Below are positions 55,872-64,000 of a stretch of 64,000 nt of DNA, one piece after another. The translations under genes and the position numbers were made by a program. Source of the stretch: Alentia gelatinosa (Eukaryota > Annelida > Polychaeta > Phyllodocida > Polynoidae). The stretch lies in assembly GCA_950022655.1 (NCBI GenBank), contig OX465580.1, forward strand, positions 44,080,028-44,144,027, given 5' to 3'. Position 1 is the first letter of the stretch. Every line of letters starts with the position of its first letter. The notes under the pieces are model-generated. The model ran no database searches and was not told the origin of the DNA. It was given only the letters and a program-made list of their open reading frames with translations.

Positions 55872-56314
55872 AATTTCTAGAATAATCATTTGAAAAGACT
55901 ATTTTGTCTCCAGATTGTCAATAGTAGCCGGAAAGAGCAATTGTAGTCGCCATTATCAAGGGGGTACATTGAAAGTTAGAAGAGGTAAATATACTTGACG
56001 ACTTTTTGAAATTATAATTATATAACATAACACTAGCTAAAGTGTACATGAACATTTTTGTCCAACTTATTCTAAGATGAAACGTGAAAATCTAGGTTAA
56101 TAAAAGTGCATACTATCATTCAAGGCACTGGTTAAAAATGGAATAGCAGCCTGATCTGATAGTACCAGCCTATCGTCAGGCATATCGAGAAATATAGTAA
56201 ATTGTCAATAGCATCTCAATTAAATTGGAACTATTTTGATACGTTTCCATATAAAAGTGATAACGATAAAACACCAACAGGAAATGCAATAAGGGAATAT
56301 AAAAAAGGAAATGG
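55872..56314. other. No recognisable gene, AT-rich
   Basis: It lies between the DIRS end and the GPCR stop and probably includes GPCR 3' UTR. No canonical polyadenylation signal is evident close to the stop. Confidence 0.35.
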
Positions 56315-57434
56315 TTACAGATTGGTACAAGGTGGGGTTCCTATTTCATCACCTTTGGCGCCTACTGGGGTACTCATTTGACCACCATTGGTGACCACCG
56401 CATGGCACTTTTTACCGTTATTGTCCTGCCTCTTCAAGGCCATACCACCACTGTTCAGGGTCATACTCACAGTCTGGCTTCTGGAACGTTCATACTCATC
56501 ACGTCTAGTTACGATACATCGCATCATGTTCCATAATTCCCGACGAAACATGGCGCCGCTCACACAATACAACAGGAAGTTGACGGCGTGGTTCAGACGC
56601 CGCATGACATCACTCAGCGGGATGGCGACGTCGAGCCAGGATTCGGTGTATAGGTAGGTGAAGCCCATAGACGCATCCACAACGAAGAGAAGAGCTTCAG
56701 GAAGCGTCAAGACAACGAAAACAAACGTTGTTGTGACGAGCATGACGGCGAACCTCCGGTTCTGATCATCGGACGCTCCGGCAGTCATGCGCTGTCGGCA
56801 GGCGCTGGCCCTGCGCAGCTGGACGACGATCAAGACGTTACTGACCAAAATCACCACAGACGGAAGCACACTGTACAGCACCAGAAAGATCATCAGTGCC
56901 CTCTGATGGAACGCCGTTTCGTCGATGAAGCAAACAATGTCCCCCGTGGGCTCGTGGACGAGTATATAGGTCCCCACCACACCCCACAAGGCCCACATAG
57001 CGACGACGATTCCAATGGCTCTCTTCCGTGTGCACATACTTTTGGCCATCCATGGATGAAAGATGATGATTACGCGCTCGAGTGTGACGAGCACTAAGGT
57101 CCACGAGCTGGCGATACTGACCAGATTCATGAACCAAGTGTACAATGTACACCCGGGCTCAGATACACGATCCCAGAAGCCAGGGTCCAGCATCTGGATG
57201 CAGGATGGGTCCACCCATAGAGTGACCGTGTCAGCGACAGCCAATGCTCGCAGGAAGACGGTGAAACTCTTGTGTTGGTACACACGTCTCTGCAGCACGC
57301 ACAAAGTCAGAATGTTGCCAATGGTGCCTACAAGTAGAATAGGGATTGTGGTCCCTAGTAATAGTGAAACCTGTGTTGTATCGCCGTCGTCAGCCATGAG
57401 CATAGAGTGTTTCATAGCACACTTCACACATCCT
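56315..57434 (-). CDS. Rhodopsin-family (class A) GPCR, peptide-receptor-like orphan
   Basis: A seven-helix receptor. The coding exon begins after a TTTTTCTTTGTTCTCAG acceptor (57435). The first in-frame Met is at 57415, giving 366 residues, or an upstream exon may add more. Counting from that Met: TM1 17-41 with GTIGN (N34), TM2 with LAVAD (D62), C89 before TM3, TM3 ending LERVI (E113-R114 in place of DRY), C162 in the second extracellular loop, TM5 172-197, and TM6 with LTLPEALLF (P239, no CWxP tryptophan). TM7 has NHAVNFLLY (NxxxY-type variant of NPxxY). The tail is Ser/Thr-rich. The TM6/TM7 variants recall the FMRFamide/TRH-receptor-like group expanded in invertebrates. It is a plasma-membrane receptor; the ligand is unknown. 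Confidence 0.93.
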
Positions 57435-59132
57435 GAGAACAAAGAAAAAATAGGCAATTATGATAGCATCATGTGAATACTCGAAATAGGCCATTCCATT
57501 GATTTACAGGGAGTAAAAGCAAGATCACTGAAAAGGCAGATACACGTGCTCAAAACAGTGCATTTTGATGTTTTACTGGCGCTCGTGCCTCTGACCAAAT
57601 TATACTCGGAGATAATGTTCCAGTCTCCAATATTTTAAATGCATATTTTTAGCACACTTAACAACTGTCATTGTAACCTATTGGCACACTCATTCAAAGT
57701 CGATTGTAGTAAAGTAGACTTCAATTGTAGTAAATATAACCAAAAGCAAAATTCTATACTCAAAGTCACACACGAAGCCTCGTTCTTAGCAGCATCTAGG
57801 AGCAATTGAATAATCTAAGATCGTAGTTGACGTGAAGACACTTTTCTGTGCCTCGTATACAAAGGCTATTATATAATAATATTGAAGTCTGTTTGATAAG
57901 ACAGTATTAGCCGTCCATAAGGTCGTCGATAAGTGTTAAATAAAGTTGCCCGACATCTTCCTTAGGTTTCTATGGCATATAGAAAAGGGTCTACATGTAG
58001 GATTCTAGATTATTTAACGGGCCCTGTGGGTGTTGTCTTGAGCACGGGTATAGATCTGCCGTTTCAGTGGAGTCACCTTTAGCTCCCTATTGATCTTCAA
58101 ATCACAAACATTAGTGTGACGCCATTCTCCGCTCACGGACTGTTGTGATAAACATAGTCCGCTGTCACTTCCTGAGTACATTGATAGGCGATAACAACAC
58201 ATCTCCACTTTTTTACTTCTGCCAAACATCAAACTGCATTGTGCCATTCATGAAGATGTCAAACTATCAAATTTTAAAATAATAACTTGATACAGTCACT
58301 GAGAATGGACCGAAGGGTTGGTATTATATTCACGAAACCAAAAGCGCATATAGGTCTGCACCAAAACACGTGTGGTGTCATGGAATTCCCATACGTACTG
58401 TCAGAGCCAATGCGATCTATGAACTTTGTATAGCCCCACGGAGGGAAAAACAGCCTTACTGTAGGCCTTTCTGGGCTGTGGTCTGTGGAAAAGATGCATG
58501 GAGCTAGGTATACTATAGGGTAAGTGCGTAACTAGGGATTACGGGCTGATTTTCGTCCGAACTTATATTCAACAGGTTCAACACATGATAACACACGTCA
58601 TCCTCAATGTTATCATTTGATTTGACTATATAATTATGTTATACATGATCGCATACCTATATTCTCTCAAAGTTTCATATACATGTATATCGACTTTTTC
58701 CTGCCTGGGGAAACCTACATTAAAACACACGCCTTTTCATGAGAGAACAGCTTAAATATGGTACATAAATCATATATATGTAATGTATTTGAAGTTCATC
58801 TCAAGCTGAACAAACCTGTATAGAAGGTTGGGGGATAGAAATAATTATGAGCAACCCAATTCAAACTTGAACTGAGGCAAAAATAGTAAATTGCAAGGTA
58901 ATATACACTAGACAGCAGCAAAACTACGTGTCAAAACTTCTGAACTTCATCCATCATCAGACTCCGATTTCCGTCATAAGGTTCAGGCAAATGCTAAATA
59001 CACGATATTTCAAAAAGTGTCTAGAATCCAATTACATTTGAATACTAAAATCTGCAAGCTATATATATACGGGGCTACAAAATAGAACTGAACAGATGCA
59101 GCCTGAATAGGTCTGACGTAGCAGCGTTAGCA
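57435..59132. other. No recognisable gene; GPCR upstream region
   Basis: It may contain an upstream GPCR exon, but I find none. Words near 58660-58690 (TTCTCTCAAAGTTTCATATA) resemble 4235-4255, suggesting a shared old repeat. Confidence 0.3.
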
Positions 59133-59534
59133 GGCGTTTACACCAGACGACTGAAAATGTGACAACTGTAGGTCGTCAAACCAATAGTCGTCAGGTTGCG
59201 CTCGATTACCGAATGTCGGCCGCAATAGTAGTTAACCCGAGAATTTCCTCAAGCGTTCACACTGGACGACATTCTATAGAAATGTACGACGACTGACTTT
59301 TCACAGAGTCGTCAGGTGCCTAGACGATTAATTCAAGCCGCCTTGACATAGTCATCGGCTTCAAACCATCTGAATACTCACCGGTGGTGGTGCCAACTTG
59401 CGTAATCTGACGTAATCTGTAGTCGTAACCCATTTGGCGTTTATACTACACGATTTCTTGCTATTTACGGCTGAAAGTCGTCAGGTGGTGCTAAATTCAA
59501 GAATCGTCGCCTATAATCGTCTAGTATAAACGCC
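59133..59534. mobile_element. 402-bp MITE with GGCGTTTA ends
   Basis: The left end GGCGTTTACACCAGACGA and the right end (GGCGTTTATACTAGACGA on the other strand) are inverted repeats. AGTCGTCAGGT words recur internally in both orientations. No coding capacity. Confidence 0.75.
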
Positions 59535-60480
59535 GGGTGAGCGTGATTTTGGACAAATTGGTTGAGGTCAGTGACCAATATGACCTCTACGTGAGGCGAC
59601 GTAGATTGTAATAGTGGTGCCATATTTATAAACTATGTAATGCTTAACAACAATTTATTTTCTTATAACTCGGTCAGAATGGAAACTACCTTCATTAGAT
59701 AATCACGATGTTTACCAGAATTTCTCAAAGAATAGGTTCTTAAATGGCTAGCATTGTACATTCATAAATAGCGAAAATGAAGCACTTTTTGTATGTTTTG
59801 CAGTTTCTGAAGTAAAACGGATATGGAAGATAACAAAACATATAGATATGTTTATATGTTTCTGAAATGTGTGCAGATTTTATATCCATTAATGCTACTT
59901 ATCATTATTACATAATTTACTTCCCTTTAAAAAGAAAACCCTTTTCAACGTGGGTGTCCTATAGTCTCAGTCCTATACTTAGAAGATGAATGTCGCAATG
60001 ATACATGTTTTTGGAAAGATTTTCAATAGTGATAGATTTTGTTATAGCTTGTTACCACATGGAAAGTCAACTATGGTCATATTATGATGTGTCATCATTG
60101 AGTGCGACTCCTAAGATAACAGCAAACAAAAAGAATATGAAGCCCCAGCTTCTACTAAAATCATTAATAAAGGACCCTTTAAAAATGATACATGTGTCAT
60201 TGACCAAGTGTTTTCACTAACAACATTTCTAAAATGATATATGTCTATAACAACAATAGGTAAAGGCACGATTGGATGTCGTTAAAATAATACTTTACCG
60301 ATATCAGCGCTCCGAGTGATCCAGTGCCAGTTTCAAAGTGATATCCTTTCAGTCATATGTTCGTGAATATGACTTGTGGTGTACTCGAGGGCGGATGTTG
60401 ATTTTTGACCACATCCTCCCAATACGATGTGGCACATGTGGGTTATTTATCATATGCACGGTACGCTGCCTAGTATAGAA
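59535..60480. other. No recognisable gene
   Basis: AT-rich DNA. A 71-codon frame at 60005-60220 is unassigned. Confidence 0.35.
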
Positions 60481-60487
60481 AGGAGAA

Positions 60488-60579
<92 letters not shown>
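60481..60579. repeat. (GA)n microsatellite
   Basis: A nearly uninterrupted GA array of about 95 bases. Confidence 0.95.
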
Positions 60580-60581
<2 letters not shown>

Positions 60582-61184
60582 TGTTCGTTAAGGAACAGAG
60601 TATAGAAATATGGTAAACTTAACTTTCATCAGTCAGAACTACATGCTGGAGGTGGATGTCTGCAAACGTCCTTCTATTTTGCACAAATGACAAATTCCTC
60701 CATATGTAGATATGCCCTAATTGATTACTGTATTGCTAGTATCTCTACAAACATCTATCATCCTATTGACAGGACTCCCTCATGTCATTTTGTAGATGGA
60801 GCATACATATAAAAATGATAAGACTACGACATGTGATTAATATATTGTGGTGGGAACAGAGTGTTGATGCACTGGAAATCCAGGGACTTATTACAGGGGA
60901 TCTTCTACCCAACATGAGTTGCAGTCACATAATCATTATGTCTTATGTGAGGGTGACTGCTGCTCTGGTGCAAGTCAAGCTGGCTTCGATATTACTGAGC
61001 TCAGACTTTCCCGGTCATTGCCTGTTTTACCCATATCTGTTAATAACTTAGTGCAGTCAGGCTGTTGACCCATAGCGTTGATCCTGTATCTGTGTACCTG
61101 AATATTACACGAAATGGATTAATGAATGCAATAATTTGTAAATTATTTAGCTCAATTGACTTTCAGCATGGACATACAACTCTA
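60580..61184. other. No recognisable gene
   Basis: An unassigned 89-codon frame (60782-61051) is the only long ORF. Confidence 0.3.
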
Positions 61185-61519
61185 CAGGCCTTTCTAAAAC
61201 ACTTTGAATTGTGCTTCTATCTTCATTCTATGTGGTTTAAAAAAATGTGAAACTTTTTGTCACTTTGGATTGACAGGGTTGAGACTGTTACCGACATAAA
61301 AAATACATCAAAAGTACTCCTCGAGATTAAAATCTTGAGAATGTCGGAGCCTTAGGAGACCTAGCCCTTACAAAATAGTTTTTACAGGCCTTTCTAAAAC
61401 ACTTTGAATTATGGTTATGTCTTCATTCTAAGTGGTCTAAAAAATGTGAAACTTTTTGTCACTTTGGATTGACAGGGTTGAGACTGTTGCCGACATAAAA
61501 AATACATCAAAAGTACTCC
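61185..61519. repeat. Spaced direct repeat of about 135 bp
   Basis: Bases 61185-61320 and 61385-61519 both run from CAGGCCTTTCTAAAACACTT to AAAAGTACTCC with few differences. The 64-base spacer is unrelated. Confidence 0.85.
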
Positions 61520-61695
61520 CACATTGATAGTCAAATGAGCTACATCATTTTCAATCTATCCTTTATATTGCAGTATCTGGCAAATCATTGATTCCCCAAA
61601 ATAATCACCCTTAAACCAGCGGGACTATCGTGAATAAAACTTTTAAAATTATAATCGACTTTCATTTTTTTAATTTTTTTTTATTCAAAGAAGTT

Positions 61696-62420
61696 TTACA
61701 TTACTCGTTCATCGGTTTCCCGGCGATCTTCCACCCGGCAGTTACATAAACTGTACAATACACGTATTGATATACACTGACAGGACATTACAGGACCAAG
61801 GACAAATACAAAAACTTTTGTACATCTTACAAGTATCCCTATAATCTGTCCTCTTAGGGCATTAAGATATTGGCATTTTTCAGTCTTTTGACCTTTTCGT
61901 TTCAAAGCATGCAACGGGTCTTTGGACCCCTTTAATCATTCATGATTCCACCAATCTCAGTTTTTATTTTGTTTTTGAAGATATATCCTTCTATTATTGT
62001 TTATGTATAGATCTTGTTTTAACCTTCCAGTATTTTTCACCAAGATACAGAGGAGTATGCATAATTTTTTTAATTTTCGGGTTTGGTATCTTGAGTCTTA
62101 TTTTCTGTGCACCCCTTGTTCTTTTTTTACATCTATTTAAAAAATATTGTCTTCACATAATGCCCACCATTTCATCATAACTAGTAAATGTGTTGCTCAT
62201 CTAATGGTTAAATCTCTAATTTTCATTTTTCGTGGAGTTGCTCAATATGCATGTCTACTGCTTTATTCATGCCAAAAGCACATCTTAGTGTTTTATTCAT
62301 AACTACTTGAAGTCTATCCCTGTTTCGTTGTGATGTGCAGAAGTATACAAAGTCAGAATATTCAATTACTAGTCGGAGAGTAGAGGAAACGCCAGCCTCA
62401 TGAAGATCACCTTTCAGCCT
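61696..62420 (-). pseudogene. LINE reverse transcriptase 3' remnant
   Basis: A minus frame near 62400-62240 encodes LVIEYSDFVYFCTSQRNRDR and a following LQVVMNKTLRCAFGMN. This matches the C-terminal helical region seen in the LINE at 31560-33543 (FVYFVASKKDRNRLQI). The rest towards 61696 is full of stops. Confidence 0.55.
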
Positions 62421-62672
62421 TTATACCAGGCCATCAATTTCTATGAACCGGACTTACCAGCCTTGCCTTAAAATCACTGAAAAGGTGTAGCCTAGAATGC
62501 GTTTGGAGAATGCCTCCGGGTAAGACCACACCAAACTTTGTAATTGAAGCCTCTCTCCGCTATGACCTATCTCAATCTAGAATGGATGACAATACAGAAA
62601 CAGCTAATGCCAATATAAAACATAACTTTCTAAATGTTTAATTATAAAAAGACAGTGTTAAAGACATTAGTT

Positions 62673-62678
<6 letters not shown>

Positions 62679-62708
<30 letters not shown>
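62679..62708. repeat. (ACT)n microsatellite
   Basis: About ten ACT triplets. Confidence 0.9.
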
Positions 62709-62709
<1 letters not shown>

Positions 62710-63464
62710 GCAGGGGACTCCTTCAAGCAGAACGTATGATACATTCAAGCGCGAAAAGTTCAGTCGTTTATGTTTTTTCTATGCATTCATACCATCCATT
62801 GTCCTCTTTGATAGGAGATAATAAGATACCTGCTCTATTGTTTGATATCAAGCCTATTGCCCGAGGAAAATATAAAGACAACCTATTTGAGTGAAAAACC
62901 TGGGAGTGAAATACCTAAAGAAACCTATTGTGTGGATCGCTGTGCCGAGTCAGCGCTATCCCACGGTGCACCTGGGAAAATGACAGACATTAGAGGGCCT
63001 AATTTGTGTTCATAGGCTAGCTGGGACCTAGAATGAATTTAAGAATACGAGGTACTTCCAGTTTGAGTAGTTATTACAAGCCTCTATGGGCTCCAGATAA
63101 ATATCCTATCTATTGAGATAGAAATGATCTATCATATGTACATGTCATATAGACATTTAAAACACTCTTAAGTTTCAAGAAATATATAAACGTTTTCTGT
63201 TTGAGTTGTATTCCCATTGAAGTAATGTGTGTGGATGTACATAAATCTGTTATTAGTTCCCATTACCATATCATATCATCAACCAGTGACATCAAAGAGG
63301 CCACTCTACCTAAATAGCGTCAAATCAAAAAAAGGTAATCTCACAGGGCTACATAAGAGCCATCAAGGTAACCCTGCATCCCATAAAGCATTTGGCACCC
63401 GAACTGCGGTCACCAATGGAGTGTTTAGAATGGATATGCAGTCACATGGGACGTAATGCGATAA
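62709..63464. other. No recognisable gene
   Basis: I see no supported feature before the LINE frame opens. Confidence 0.35.
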
Positions 63465-64000
63465 ACTGATATATCACATCTTCACTTACTATGTTTGCCA
63501 ATCATCCGTTGTTTTTATAGGTTTTTCACCTGGTTACAGGCAATGGTTATTTTCCAAAATATAATGGACTACTCTATTTTTCCAAATGCCTGGTCGCATG
63601 CAACCATAATACCGATCCCCAAGGTCAACAATTCTTTCCTGCCCGGGGATTGGCGACCAATTTCGTTGTTACCAATCCCTGGAAAAATGTTTGAGCGTAT
63701 TGTACACCGCTATGTTGCCACTTATATTGAGTCAAACAAATATTTTAACGATAACCAATATGGCTTTAGGAGCGAACGAGGTACTACTGACGCGATTATT
63801 CACCTGGTTAATGATCTTTACTATTTTAGAGATAACAAACAGTTAACACCATGCCTTTTTATAGACTTTAGTAAGGCCTTTGACCTCGTAGACAGGAAAA
63901 TAATTATTCAGAAATTAGAAAACCAATTTAACATCGCAAATGAATTGACCAAGTGCATAGAAAGCTATCTAGACCATAGAATGCAATGTACTAGAGTTGG
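63465..64000 (+). CDS. LINE reverse transcriptase, open and cut by right window edge
   Basis: A frame open from 63465 (after TAA 63462-63464) to the last base, at least 178 codons. It encodes MDYSIFPNAWSHATIIPIPK, GDWRPISLLPIPGKMFERIV, DNQYGFRSERGTTDAIIHLV and CLFIDFSKAFDLVDRKIIIQ, then KLENQFN and SYLDHRMQ. These are the fingers and palm motifs (including the first catalytic Asp in FIDFSKAFD) of a CR1/Jockey-type non-LTR RT. The FADD box should lie just beyond 64000. With no stop or frameshift seen, this is the best-preserved LINE in the window. The start of similarity near 63540 may mark 5' truncation. Confidence 0.88.

Noticed and set aside
60782..61051. 89-codon ORF as a possible small gene
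   Set aside because: No domain, no splice or polyadenylation context, and average composition; cannot be supported.

Overview
The window looks like animal nuclear DNA, most likely a marine invertebrate. It has GT-AG introns, a single-exon Golgi fucosyltransferase, a rhodopsin-family GPCR and an unusually broad set of transposons. These include Penelope-like, DIRS/Ngaro-type tyrosine-recombinase, LINE, PIF/Harbinger, foldback and many MITE families. I cannot name the species or phylum from sequence alone. Only two convincing host genes are present: an alpha-1,3-fucosyltransferase at 45157-46542 (+) and a GPCR at 56315-57434 (-). Almost everything else recognisable is mobile DNA.

Left third (1-23 kb). 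At 1-1975 (-) is the 3'-ward part of a retroelement-like gene set. It has an ORF1-type RNA-binding segment, then a NADAR (YbiA-like) domain, then a GDS-type SGNH hydrolase, continuing off the left edge. Next is a decayed two-gene PIF/Harbinger transposon (about 2250-8625), with a broken DDE transposase (+) and a broken MADF/poly-Q partner (-), plus MITEs and a SINE. A retroelement gag relic lies at 9880-11062. At 11641-17503 is a near-intact Penelope-like element (-) with 98-99% identical pseudo-LTRs, a 1527-codon ORF, an exact 16-bp target duplication and a hammerhead-like core. A DIRS/Ngaro-type copy follows at 17716-21729 (+).

Middle (23-45 kb). This part is AT-rich and repeat-dominated. 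It contains MITEs with 3-bp target duplications, a LINE reverse transcriptase cleanly split by a 1141-bp element, and a giant inverted repeat (35966-44919) whose left arm was later invaded. The invaders are a tandem pair of DIRS-type elements (37198-41413, no target duplication) and a 1167-bp MITE (41528-42694). The other arm lets the empty sites be inferred.

Right third (45-64 kb). This holds the fucosyltransferase, LINE fragments (47.7-48.5 kb, 61.7-62.4 kb and an open RT frame running off the right edge at 63465-64000), another DIRS-type copy (52002-55871) and the GPCR. The host genes show no functional link to each other.
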